Shown here: one piece after another, positions 27,765 to 39,546 of the stretch | Layout of the letters: every line of letters begins with the position of its first letter | How positions within the stretch are numbered: position 1 is the stretch's first letter | Source of the DNA: Beroe ovata | Taxonomy: Eukaryota; Ctenophora; Nuda; Beroida; Beroidae | Direction: 5' to 3' | Length of the DNA stretch: 47,365 nucleotides | Assembly (NCBI GenBank): GCA_946803715.1 | Contig: CAMPET010000388.1 | Location: forward strand, 1-47,365 | Notes under the pieces: model-generated | Databases searched by the model: none | The model's input: only the letters and a program-made list of their open reading frames with translations | What the model was told of the DNA's origin: nothing | Program-made: the position numbers and the translations under genes

Positions 27765-30700
27765 TTAAAAGAACGGAGAGTCCATGAAGTGATCCGATGA
27801 ACCGTCACATGGAGTCCCTGTTGAGGAGGGAAGTAGGGAGGGAGGAACCGAGTTAATGATCTGTGAGGCACCGTGGAGAGAGGCCACCAGACTTGACTCA
27901 CTAGTCGAGGCCACTGGGTAGGAGTGGTGAGAGGTGTCAGAACTTAGCGGACTCTTGACACCCTCCAAGGTGTTCTTGACACCGACAAGACCGGGTTGTT
28001 TTGACACAGCACTTTTGCCGGCACCGTGATGGTGAATTGCGGTTATGTCAGTGTAGTTGGATGAGGTAGTAGTGATATTTGATGAAGGAGTAGTGAGGCT
28101 CGGTGAGACTGTGGTGAGGTGAAGTGAGGTCATGGACGGAGAAGAGAAACTTGGTGGAGGGGTTGAGGATGGGCTGCGTGAAGATGACGAGCTGAATGGT
28201 GACAGATGTTGTTGTGGTTGTCTGGCACGGAATTGAGGAGTTTGTTGCGAGGGAGGGATCATGATCAGCGACTCTCGTGGGGGTGAGGGTGGTAGGCGGT
28301 GGAGAATGGGCGTGGGAGGGAGGGGAGATGATAGAACTGGCGGCGTGCCAGTAGGGATCCTGGCTGCTGGTACTCGAGGTGGACTGAGGATGGGAGCCGT
28401 GGGATGGCAGATCAGTGGGGTGGAAGTGGGAAGTGAAGAGGGTGGGGGAGGAGGCGCTGGTTGGAGAGTGGACTGTGGGAGAGGCGCTGGGTGTAGAGGG
28501 TGAAGCACAGATTGTAATGAATGAGACACCGGTAATAGATTAAGTGATGAGGGAGTGGAGAGAGGTTGCAATGAATGTGGTGATGTTGTGGGCAGAGGTT
28601 GCAGTGAGATTTGTGATGAGGTGAGTAGTGATTGCTGGGGTGGGTTGGCAGTTGTGGTTGTCATGGGAACTGCGGTTGTCATGGGAACTGTGGTCGTCAT
28701 GGGAAGTGGTGATGGGTTCCGTGGGGTCTCCTGTTGGTTGTATCCTGAGTCACGAGCCGTTTCGTTCATCTGAAAACGAGGATTGTTGTGAGAAAAATTA
28801 CAAGAGATGTGTGTCTGTGTGTGTGTCTGTGGCTGTCGGTGTGTCTGTGGCTGTCGGTGGCTGTCTGTGTGTTTGGGTGAGAATACCTGTGTGTTCTGGA
28901 AGAATGCGCTCATCTCAGATCTGACAGCTGCTTTCACAACGTGTTCAAACTGTGGTAACATGTTGTTCATCGCTGAGAGGACTGCATCTGAGGAAATAGC
29001 AATGAGTCGGATATTGATTTGGAAAGCAATAGATCAAGTTTGGAGTAGGACTAGGAGTATGGATGGAGGTTGAACATTGAACTGGAATTATGATCGAGAG
29101 TCTGCCATCTATCGAATAGTATTTACCTCTGATTGACAGCTTCATCTCATCACTCATATTATCAGTTCTATCCACACTGTAGAATCCATTGCCTGAAAAA
29201 CGTGACTGAAATTATCGAGTGTGAATATGCGTGACTATAGTTTCAACACCCCCTCGCAGTTTATGCTCTGTTGAGCGTTGCTATAATGTTTCTCAATGCG
29301 TTTAGACCTGTCGTGATCTGAATAATACATGAAGCTATGGGCTGTGTTTATAGAATTCATGCACTCTCCCTTTGAGCCATTCCGTGTAACTAAAACTAGG
29401 ACACAATATGTTTATTCAGATAATTTTGGTCACGTATTACCAGAGCGCGAGCGCGCGCTTCACGTCATGCGCGCGTCAGCTACCGTAACGCGCAGCATCG
29501 ATAACAAGATATTCGCGCAATTGCATCTACAAAACCAGAATCCGGCGTTCGCGCGTTCCGTCATGAAGACTAGTTTCATGATCTGATAGAGCTGGTACGT
29601 GACCGGGATTGACAGGTGAAGTTACATCATACAGAGAAATTACATTATATAGTGAAGTGAAGTAATGAGATATTCGTACAATCCCCTCTCTAGAATTATA
29701 GCCCGAATAGAGGTGATAGATTTGATATAATCAGTTCAGCAATGTTCCCAATAACTGTGTCATGTTCATTTCCATTCAATGTGATGTTACAATTATATAT
29801 GTGGCATTTATGAAATGGAACGCGTGTAAAAAGTGTTTCTCATTGCGGTATTTTTCTAGGTACGTCGTGCGTTAAGAACGTGGTCCCCTTTGAAACATGA
29901 TTTGGGTAGTGTGACAACAGATCATCGCGAAAGTTAAGGCCCTAAATTAGACTTCAAATATGGCTCTGAATTCTGATCTAAGTAAGAAAGTGTCGCTTGC
30001 TCATGCCCAATGAATTACAATCAACGCATATAGCTGATATTGCATTCAGGACGTAAAAATTAAATGTACTGTAATTGGTATACATCGCAGAATGTATTGA
30101 TGTAATGTATTTTTATATCATTGCTGCATCAATATGCTGTCTAAAAGTTGTGTCTGTAGACAGGATATATATATCGTGTGTCGATAATTTGACACATGGT
30201 CAATGACGTGTATTTTGAGTGTTTGCGTGTATGTGTGTGACGTGTGTGTGTTTGTAAGTGTGTAAGTGTGTGTGTGTGTCTGTCTGTGTGTGTGTCTGTA
30301 TGTCTGTGTGAGAATGCATGTTTCGTTTCCATCATGCATAATAAATCGATCCGTTGGATTAGGTCATCCCTAGTAATGCGAGTATTCGGGTGACACGTTC
30401 CACTCAGTGACAAATGTCACATGGACCATGAAATTGTGACCAGAAATGGAAATGCGGTTAATCAATAATCCGACATTCAATTATAGCCATTTGCGAAGCT
30501 ATCCATTACAGCATTACGCTGCTCAAAAGTTTAGTATTCTCGCGGCCGATCATGAACATTTTGCTTCGAAAAATATAAATGAGTTGTGTGAAAACAGTTG
30601 AATATATTTGGGTGTATGCTTGTAGTGAGCATTGTGCCATTGTATAAGTAAAAATCCCGGTCACTAATAAATGTTCAGACAATTACTAATGTATATTGTA

Positions 30701-33700
30701 CAGTGTACAGTGTACACAAAATTACTTATGTATATTGTACAGTCTACAGTGTACAGACAATTACCAATGTATATTGTACAGTGTACAGTGTACAGTGTAC
30801 ACGTTACAGTTAAGTGTGTGACCAGCGAGCGTATTGTAAATGATAATGTCAATGACCTAATGTCTGTTCTGTAGAATTGAGAGAACTTATGCTAGGAGAG
30901 AGTGTTCTTGAGAAAAGTGCAGATAATGAGATAACGTGTGTCTGTATGTGTGTATGCGTGTGTGTATGTGGTAATGAGTGTATGCGTGTGTGTGTGTTCA
31001 GTCCTGTGTGCGTATGTTTGTATGTGCCTGTGTGTTTTTGTATGTGTGTGCATGTGTGAGCGTGTGACGTGTGTGCATACTGCATATATGTATGTGTGTG
31101 TGAGTACTGAGTGTGTGTCTATCTGTCTGTCAGTCTGTCTGTCAGTCTGTACGTCACAAACGTACGTCGTACACACACACCAGAATGGACACTGTAAAGT
31201 GGTATAGCGTACCACCTAAAGATGTGTGTGTGTGTGTCTGTGTGTGTCTGTGTCTGTGTGTGTCTGTGTGTCAGATTGTTTATCAAACTCGCAGTATCTG
31301 TGAAAATGTAACGATGACATGAGTAGTAGGTATGGTGGAAAAACTTGGATAAACTCCAAAAAGTGAGAGTGTTGAATTAGAGATCTTACTTTCTGGAATG
31401 ATGCTGGAACTCAGGTTGTTTATGTTGTTGTTAACATCTCTACTCCTGATGTCACGGTTATTGTTGCTGTTGTTATTGTTGTTGATGCCGATGTTGATGT
31501 TGTTGTTGTTGCTGTTGTTGCTATTACAAATAGTGATAACATCACTGTTCCCATCGCTACTTGTAGTAGAGGAAGAAGCAACTTTCTTCCTTACCCTGGA
31601 AATGGGAAAAATGTGTCTCATCGGAAAAACGTGAATTGTTATCACAAAATCACCAGTCATGAATGGAGCCGCGGAAAGTCTCTTATTTTGTATTTCAGAG
31701 GAATGCTACAAATTTCATAATTCAACTTAACTACGAGACTCGTGAGGAAAATGTGTTCCTGCTTGTTTACCAGTCATGAATCCGATGTAATAAGAAGAGA
31801 CTTACCAGTTTTGACCGGCTGCAGAACTTGAAGAAACGCTTTTAGAAGTAGAAAGATTGCTAGAGCTGCTGCTAGAGCTGCTGCTGGGGAGGTTGCTAGG
31901 GAGGTTGCTAGGGAGGTTGCTAGGGAGGTTGCTAGGGAGGTTGCTATGGTTGTGCACGGAGGCTGAAGTTGTAGTTGGGCACGAGGAGGGGGGAGGATGC
32001 TTGTACTCACCTGTGAGATTATACAGTGAAGACTGAGTAGTGAGGGCATTCCCGGGGGGGGTATACTGGTATTGGCTAAGTCAAGTGAATTAAGACTACA
32101 GCCGTCTCATCATAAAACGAACTTTCTCGAACTTGTGAGCAGTATAATAAACAATAGTATCAGCAGTATTTTGGCAGGTGTTCTCTGTTTCAGATCGTCA
32201 TGAAATCACGCTCAACATCACGATAATATAATCTGACCCCACGATTTGTGATATCACATATCACAATAATGCCGGAAAAGTTCAGAGACGAAGAGAGCTG
32301 TATTTCAGGAGATGAGACACACGGTCTTCAATGCTGCCACGTAATTCAAAAAACTGGTGAGGTTCGGAATGACTCTGGAAACGCGGCCAATATTTTACGC
32401 TATTTCCCTATTATTATATATCGCTATTACCTGTGATTCTCACTGGAGTGCAGAGTACACATGTGTCGTTTTTACACGAGTCCCAATGTCGGAGTATTTG
32501 CCGGGAAGACGCACAGTGAACACCCTGAGAGAGGTGGGTTAGAGCTGGAGGGGGTTAGAGTAGCTGGCAAGAGGGGCTGGCTAGAGGGGGAGGGGGAGGG
32601 GGGTTAGAGNTTAGAGTTGGAGTTAGAAGATTGAGAGGGGACGATTTAGACGAAGGAAAAGAATTTGAGCTATAGGATCCCCTGAAATATTTCCATGAAT
32701 GAGTATTGGATGAAGAAAAGGTGGAGTGTCCTAATGTCTCATCATTTATACCTCATTTTTGTGATGAGAGAAGATGAGAATATATGGTCAACTTGAAATT
32801 TCACGTACATACTGTAATATTATCACGCATATGTTGGTATGTGAGCACAAATCATTATTTCACATTGGCACACAATTACATAATGGAAAATGATGATTTG
32901 CACAGTCACATACGATTAGTCATAACTCAACAACTGAGAAGGAGAGATTCGTTTCAGCGTGAAAATATATGTGAATTTACATGATGTATGGGATCATTCA
33001 GCATGTATGCATCACATTTATGAGCATTGAGCATGCGAGAGATGGAGAGAACATTACATATTATTACACAGGAGGTTACATTGATGATCACAGACCAGCG
33101 CTATAACAATTAGAGTGCCCTGTGGAACATACACGGACATGGTTACATGGAACAAACTTACACATCCAATAACATTGCAATTGTACAAATTTCACAGACA
33201 CAATGCATCATAATGCACGAGTGTGTGTGTGTGTGTGTGAGTGTGTCTGTGTGTGTCTGTGTCGGTGTCTGTGTCTGTGTCTGTGTCTGTGTCTGTGTGT
33301 GTGTCTGTGTGTGTGTATTGAGTGCCCGTATGCATTTTCATACACAAAATTGAACATGCAAGACGCAGGTGTATGTTGTTCTTAGTTTCATACCTCCTAT
33401 TTCTGGCTTAGGTAAAGTACATTGACTATTGACTATTGAGTGCACTAAGCTAAGTATTGTATTCAAATAGCTATGTATTGTATTGACGTATCGTTAGACT
33501 TGGTACCATAAAAGAATAGTTTTCTGATGGTAACTTAATGCTGTGAAGAAAATCCAAATCACAATGCTTTAGTAATAAGTGGGCTGTGGACAAAAGCACG
33601 AAGCAATATATTGTTGTAGAACGTTGCAATCTCAAAACAATAACTGAATTATAAGTCACGTATATGTATTATATTTTCTATTCTATCGGTTCTATTATTA

Positions 33701-34553
33701 TATTTGTCACTTCTTTGACCCTCTCTCTCACCTCAATTCGCTACCAAATGTTACAAATTGTACTAGAACTATGAATGTTACATATTGTACTAGAACCGTG
33801 TAGAATGGATCAATTGCTTAATGACTCCAATATAATAAACCATGAAGTGCAGCATAAAGGATACATCATTATGCAGAATATGCTCCATCGTCGCATAACC
33901 AATTTCATAATGACATACACAACGTCATACTGTTTCGAAAATTGCCTTCCCTATTGGTCACAAATGTGACATCTCAAATTTTGGTTTTATAAAATTTCAT
34001 AGCCTGTCAGGTAACAGTTATATAATAAAAGCTACGAATATTTGATAGTGTGTGAGTAATGAATATTCCTGTCATATTGTGACATCTTGCAAAATATGGC
34101 CCACATGTACACAACAATATCATTCAACACACATCCTGAACTTAAATTGAATATTCGCATATTTAGAGTTCAATTGAGCTCAGTTATATATTTGTACAGC
34201 ACATCAACAAAATATGATTCTATATCTAATCTCAATATGTCGGGTTTCAAAGTTTTGCTGAGGGGCAAGGGCTAGCATGAAGTAAACTTTAACCTGTTAA
34301 GAGGGCCACCCACTATGTCTGGTGAATCACAAGTCAGCCTAATGAAGATGAAGAATGAGATGAGTTCAACTCCACTAACCTGACAAGCCCTGCCCTCTTT
34401 ACAAGAGTTCATGTGAACCAATACCGCTTTGAATTCCTCGCAGTTAGGAAACTGACATCCAGCAGTGAAACATTTCTTACAGTGAAGCAGTACCTCAAGC
34501 TGGGTTCTTATCTGCTTGGTTTTGATAGATTCCATTCCTGCATGATATTCCAT
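27765..34553 (-). CDS. TAZ1 zinc-finger protein related to CBP/p300, lacking all other CBP/p300 domains
   Basis: Seven phase-matched minus-strand exons give 616 residues: 34380-34553, 32431-32524, 31806-32010, 31390-31595, 29127-29192, 28887-28987 and 27765-28769. Residues about 10-90 form a complete TAZ domain. Site 1 is HCKKC plus GC and NC; site 2 is HMNSC plus ACQ and HC; site 3 is HWDSC plus TC and LC. All twelve zinc ligands are present. HCASSRQILRHWDSC is nearly identical to the third TAZ1 helix of CBP/p300, while the short first loop resembles TAZ2. After it come an SNLP repeat, a Ser/Asn-rich part, a predicted helix (LPQFEHVVKAAVRSEMSAFFQ) and a long Pro/Ser/Thr-rich tail ending DHFMDSPFF. 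No KIX, bromodomain, acetyltransferase, ZZ or second TAZ domain is encoded, and CFAP91 lies immediately beyond the stop. It probably binds transactivation domains in the nucleus. An in-frame TAA directly precedes the ATG, and a strong acceptor-like tract ends 28 bases upstream of it. Confidence 0.83.
29440..29560. repeat. GC-island in TAZ1-gene intron
   Basis: GAGCGCGAGCGCGCGC and other alternating GC words over about 120 bp in an AT-rich intron (29193-31389). An ORF crosses it but has no protein-like features. Confidence 0.5.
30190..30312. repeat. TG microsatellite
   Basis: Interrupted (TG)n with GTGTCTGT units in the TAZ1-gene intron. Confidence 0.85.
30677..30812. repeat. Threefold tandem repeat of about 50 bp with GTACA palindromes
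   Basis: Three copies of AATTAC-TAATGTATATTGTACAGT followed by one to three TGTACAGTGTACA words, with starts near 30677, 30720 and 30760. Each unit is self-complementary around TGTACA. It lies in the TAZ1-gene intron. Confidence 0.75.
30935..31275. repeat. TG/TCTG microsatellite block
   Basis: Interrupted (TG)n, then CTGTCTGTCAGTCTGT units (31122-31152), then GTGTCTGTGTCTG (31222-31272). All ORFs across it are simple-sequence artefacts. Confidence 0.85.
31872..31950 (-). repeat. Coding 12-bp minisatellite (SNLP repeat)
   Basis: Within the TAZ1-protein exon 31806-32010, the 12-base unit GTTGCTAGGGAG (plus strand) is repeated about five times almost without change, encoding five successive SNLP units followed by poly-Ser. 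Near-identity at the nucleotide level points to recent slippage inside a coding exon. Confidence 0.8.
32525..34379. other. Intron of the TAZ1 gene
   Basis: This 1.85-kb intron splits the TAZ domain between zinc sites 2 and 3. It has a G-rich AGAGGGGGAGGGGG run with a single N at 32610, a (TG)n/TGTCTG microsatellite at 33221-33320 and AT-rich sequence with no supportable exon. Confidence 0.65.
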
Positions 34554-35408
34554 TTAACATGGGGTTTCAACACAAAGAGGACTTGATGAAGGGAAGAAAA
34601 AAAGATTCGATTGATCAATATTTGTTAATTGTTGAGTTTGGAATAATGCAATCCCTATTCCCTAAAAGGAATACAAAGAATTATATAAATTGCAATAAGA
34701 TAAGATGAGATATTAATATTAATGGTATGAGACGGTCATAAGTGACCATAAATAAAATAAATAATTTTGAGGAATATTGAAATCAATTCGAGAGATACTG
34801 AGACATATAAACGTTTAAAGGAAATTTACAAAATTCTCAAATAGGCTGATACAGAAATAAATTAGAGAATGCCATTTTAGCGCGATTTGAAATATACGAG
34901 GATCGAGTATGTGCGCGGCGCGTCTCGAAAATTTTCGCCGGTCCTATTTCTGCATCAAAGTGTTCAGTTCGGAGAGAAAATAACCCAATCTTTTCATACA
35001 AACGATTGATCACGTTTAAAAAACGTCATTTATTGAGAATTTGTGTGTATTTGGCAAGTTTTTTGTGATTCCCGGCATTTTTTGTTTTAAGGCTACATTT
35101 TTTAATACCAATTAACCCGTTTTGCTGAAAAACGCAAAAAGTCAAAGATTTCGCTGGGATTATGGTATAAAACACCATTGGTTATAGTTTTGAGCTCTGT
35201 TAACACATTTGCAGATGTTAAAATGACTTATTTCAGTGAATGGGAAGCTGCAGGAGCGCAAAAATTGGGAAAAGCCCTCCCGCGCGCCGCGCACCAGCAA
35301 GGAAATTTGCGTAAAATTGAAATGCTTGCGCACGACAGAGGTTTCTCAGCTTTGATTTCGTGCGTCAAATAGAATACTTAATCTTTACCGTATTGTGTAT
35401 ATTCCATC
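34554..35408. promoter_or_regulatory. Divergent promoter region of the TAZ1 gene and RPL3
   Basis: The two start codons face away from each other across 855 bp. GC-islands lie at 34910-34925 and 35280-35292. The pyrimidine run TCTTTACC (about 35380) lies near a possible RPL3 transcription start and could be a weak TOP-like tract, but no TATA box or clear start site is visible. Confidence 0.4.
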
Positions 35409-38400
35409 ATGGTAAGTTCTTTTCGAATGTAATTACCGTTTGCATTTGCCTAACATTTTGTAGAACGTTTCCTGACCCCTTTCGACCAAGTTCCAATCAC
35501 TCTTGCCTACACCTCCTTTCTCTCTTAGAGTCACAGGAAGTTCAGAGCACCTAGGCACGGTTCCCTTGGATTCCTCCCTAGGAAGCGATGTGCCCGTCAC
35601 AGGGGCAAAGTCAAGTCCTTCCCCAAGGATGACAAGTCAAAGCCGTGTCACCTGACCGCGTTCATGGGTCACAAAGCTGGCATGACTCACATTCTCCGTG
35701 AGGTTGACCGAGTCGGATCAAGTAAGTAAGCAAATGAGAGCCAACAACGATATTAACAATTATTCTGTTGTAATCTGATTGAAATCAATTACATATTATT
35801 TCTCACAGGATCACACAAGAAGGAGGTAGTCGAAGCTGTTACCATCATTGAGACCCCTCCCATGATAGCAGTTGGAGTTGTCGGATACATCGAGACCCCA
35901 CGAGGACTCCGATCATTCAAGACTATCTTCGCTCAGCACATCAGTGATGAGTGCAAGAGGAGATTCTACAAGAACTGGTACGATTCTCATGTACTTACCC
36001 CTTCCCCCCATTGGCATGTTCCATATTTGTGGGAAGAAGAACAGTTCTCGACGGGAGAAGCTAACATTTGAGTTCAGGCGTAGACGAGCAATTTTTCCTT
36101 TTGATTTAACTCATTGATGAGTTGAGTTGACGGGAGAAAGACGAATTGTGCGATGCTAAAAAATTGTGCTCCGAATCCGATTTTCGGATCCACTATTCCC
36201 CTTATCTCTGAACCCGGATCGCTGCTGAATATACTGGATTGCAGCCCTGATCTCCGCTCAGCAGGACTCATTCCACAGCTCCTCAGTTCTCCCAATGTGT
36301 GATGCCACCGCATTTGGTGGCATACCACATGGCATAATTGGTGGCATGGTGGCATCACACTCACAATGGAGAACTGTTACTACAGTGTGTGTAGTATGGA
36401 GCAGGGAGTGCTGATGAGATCAGTGGTGACCTTGTTACAGGTACCGATGTAAGAAGAAGGCCCACACCAGAACCGGCCAAAAGTGGGCTGATGACGATGG
36501 CAAGAAGATGATCGAGTCTGACTTCGATAAGGTGAGAGAGATGGCATCTTGCCAGGGAAATTATATGAACCTCACTATTTTCTGTCGTGTTTTTGGCCGA
36601 CTCGATATAATTCCAGTACCAAATTCTTGGTGTTAGCTAGTGGCATTCAAGGCCGCAGTACTGGAATAGCACAACACTGCCTGTTCACGGCTCATGCCAT
36701 CTGTAGCTTGATCCGTCGCAAGGCTTTGTTACAACCACTATATCTCATTTATCGACTGGAGAACCCCTACTTCTCTGTCGACCTTTCTCTCACTAGAAAT
36801 TCCTCTCCGTATTTCCGTGCTCCCCTTAATATCCGACCTCTATTCTCATCACCCCTCCCCCTCTCTCAGATCACAAAGTACTGCACTGTTGTGCGTGTTC
36901 TGTGCCACACCCAACCCAAACTGTTCAAACTCAAGGAGAAGAAGGCTAACATCATGGAGATTCAGATCAATGGGGGAGAAACTGCCGATAAGGTGAGGGA
37001 TAGGGCGTGATAGTTTGGTCGTCGTACAAATAACTCCCATGACTGACCCCCTGGAATAAGGTAGATCTTATTCCAACTTGTAGATGAAGCTTGTAGATCA
37101 AGCTCCGTCTCATTTCCTAAATTCAAGAGAACCAAAAGTTCGGAAAGTGCATCTGGTATCTCCAACTCACTACACAATGGTGTGTTGGTCGAATTGGTGC
37201 TAAAGTAAACACAGTACACCATATCGTTAAGTGTAGAGGAAACCTCGACACTTTGGTGGTCTGTACGGACACTCAGATTCTTTAGAAAATTTAGAATTAT
37301 GGTGGAAAACTTCGCGGCCCTCTTTGCATTATCAAACAAAATGGTGAAACATTGAAATGACAGTGGAAAACTTTGCAGGTAGCATTCGCCAGGTCTCTCC
37401 TCGAGAAGCCAATCCATGTGAAGGATCTTTTCTCTGAGAACGAGATGTTGGATGTAATCGGTGTTACACGTGGTCATGGATACAAGGGTACGTGTCATCA
37501 GTGATGTATCATCAGTGCTGCCCTGTACAATCACTGATGATACTGATGTAACCAGTCATGACTTATCACTGATCAGTCATAGTCACTGATCAGTCATGTT
37601 GATTTAAACCCAATAACACATGTTTCCAGTGATCGATCATGGTTGATGTGACATATTTTATTCATGACACAATTAATGCTGCTCACCTGGTCTATATAGT
37701 GGTCTACAACACACTTTCCCCAGGTGTAACGTACAGATGGGGAACTAAGAAACTCCCCAGGAAAACTCACAAAGGTCTGAGGAAAGTTGCTTGTATCGGA
37801 GCTTGGCATCCATCTCGAGTATGCTTCTCAGTGCCCAGGGCCGGTCAATTCGGATATCACCACAGGTTTGGAACATTGCCAGAAGCGAAAACTTCCAGTA
37901 TATTTAGAAAATTTACGTCGCATTCATTGGTTTCTCCTGCCCTAAAGTGAGCTGTGAGATTTTTCTAGAATGCGAGAACAACGGTTTTGCAGTGGGAGCA
38001 AACTTTACCATGAACTTTGCTTCTTAAGACTTAACAACACTTATCCCTATGATAAGAAGCACCTATAAGTATAAGAAGCACCTATCTTAACTGCCATCTT
38101 AACAGGACTGAAGTCAATAAGAAGGTCTACAGGGTTGGAGTCAAGGGAGATCCCAAGAGTGCTTCCACTCCATTTGATCTGACAGACAAAGCCATTACTC
38201 CTATGGTAATTTTCCCTCCCCATCAACTTCCCCCCCCCCTCAACTCGAATTGTACGCGCGCTCCAATCTGGCAATTTTGTACAAATTCCTGTTACTTTGC
38301 GTCGCGCGCGAAACGTTTTGCGCTCGGAAATGGGGCTAGTTGTTAGTACATTGTGGGAGAAATTTTTAGCGCGCGCGCTAAGCCGCGCAACTGGAAATTT

Positions 38401-38697
38401 ACTGAATGCGTGTACACTGTACATTGTATAACTGTTGCATTGCAGGGAGGCTTCCATCATTACGGTGAAATCAACGAAGATTTCCTGATGGTAAAGGGAT
38501 GCGTTGTCGGACCCAGGAAACGAATCCTGACTCTTAGGAAATCTATGCTGGTTCACACCAAGCGATCAGCCTTGGAGAAGATCAATCTCAAATTCATCGA
38601 TACAGCCTCCAAATGGGGCCACGGCCGATTCCAGACGGACGCTGAGAAGAGAGCTTTCATGGGTTTGCTTAAGAAGGACAGAGAAGCTATGGAATAG
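35409..38697 (+). CDS. RPL3: 60S ribosomal protein L3 (uL3)
   Basis: Nine exons, all in phase, give 393 residues (about 400 in other animals): 35409-35411, 35529-35721, 35809-35977, 36441-36531, 36870-36992, 37379-37487, 37724-37865, 38106-38205 and 38446-38697. The first coding exon is just the ATG, immediately followed by GTAAGT. The N-terminus [20 protein letters not shown] is the invariant uL3 start, followed by [20 protein letters not shown], the GAWHPSRV and GQFGYHHR blocks around the peptidyl-transferase-proximal loop, and the C-terminal [15 protein letters not shown]. The protein is a core large-subunit component that reaches into the peptidyl-transferase centre. Intron 8 contains the GC palindrome at 38367-38382. 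The last 48 bases of the final exon are present a second time at 40345-40392. Confidence 0.98.
38367..38382. repeat. Perfect 16-bp GC palindrome
   Basis: TTAGCGCGCGCGCTAA in RPL3 intron 8, within a wider GC-rich block (38255-38395). Part of a recurrent class of GC-cored inverted repeats in this window. Confidence 0.7.
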
Positions 38698-39546
38698 ATC
38701 ATTCTTTGAATTTTTATTTATCGAAAAAGGTTCTCATTTGTTGATACATGTAAATTGACTGCATTCTGAGCCCTGACGGGGATAAACCTGTGCATCGTGA
38801 CTTGCTTTGCGTGAGGTGAAGCTTCATTCACTGTAGCCCGAGTTATGGCTGTAGCTGCATGCAGGATCACTTGCAGTGATGCGTTGCGTCTCAGCTTCGC
38901 TAGTCTAACTCAGGGTGTTGATGTATCTAATTGAATAGATCATCTGGAGGAAGGGACAGTCTCAATCAGACTCGTCATCGCGCGCTGTTGCATTTTTCGT
39001 GCGCGGCTTGGCTGCGTGTTTAGGTGGCCGCGCGTATTGCCCAAATGTGAAGACACGTGCAATTCAAGTGTCAAGGCAGTGCAAGTGCATCATCTTGCTT
39101 CGTGTCACTCAACACGCCGCGTCGAAATCATGATCTCAGGAATTAAATCAAGTTAAACATCATGTTAACGTATGTACTATCCAACTTTGAGTCTGGAGTT
39201 GGGAATTTTATTTCGGGGTCGAAATCAGAAATCGAGTTTATGTCATGCAAATGCAATCATTATGAGTCTGGAGTAATTTTTGGGTATAACAAAGAATATT
39301 CCACATAAAATAGTCAGGGATGTCGAGTTCTGATCAAGAGCAAATGTTGTCCGGCTCAGTACATTTCCACGGATAAAATCGACGGAGCTAGATAAGGAAA
39401 TCCTGGATTGAATTTGAGAGACCAGGAGGAAGATTCACATGAAGTTCACGGTATGTACATCAGGATCGGAACTCATAATTATCTCTTCCAGTTCCAAGAT
39501 TACGTCATCAACATGGCGTATAATCAAAGCGATGCAGTGGTGTACT
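38698..39546. other. Convergent RPL3/RNF2 3' intergenic region
   Basis: 850 bp between the RPL3 stop (+) and the RNF2 stop (-). It contains a GC-island (38980-39035). TTTTTATTTATCG just past the RPL3 stop and GATAAACC (38780) are the only weak candidates for 3' processing signals. No gene is visible. Confidence 0.5.

Noticed and set aside
28261-28924. Plus-strand Gly/Val-rich ORFs
   Set aside because: Antisense shadows of the Pro/Ser-rich last exon of the TAZ1 protein and of the TG repeat beside it.
30849-31322. His/Thr- and Cys/Val-rich ORFs on both strands
   Set aside because: Translations of TG/CA microsatellites; the same applies at 17762-18361, 18440-18645 and 33147-33385.
34551-34560. 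Alternative ATG (34560) 7 bases upstream of the chosen TAZ1-protein start
   Set aside because: It is in another frame. The chosen ATG is preceded directly by an in-frame TAA and opens the frame that encodes the zinc ligands.
36300-36360. GTGGCAT repeat with partial inverted symmetry in RPL3 intron 3
   Set aside because: Short, imperfect repeat; no evidence for more than simple-sequence drift.
36549-37010. 153-codon plus-strand ORF in RPL3
   Set aside because: It runs through RPL3 intron 4 into exon 5. Only 36870-36992 is coding and matches uL3; the rest is intron.
37488-37723. Possible C/D-box snoRNA in RPL3 intron 6 (TGATGA and CTGA words)
   Set aside because: RPL3 introns host snoRNAs in vertebrates, but here the ATCACTGATGA words are a local tandem repeat, no terminal stem is visible, and no guide region can be matched by eye.
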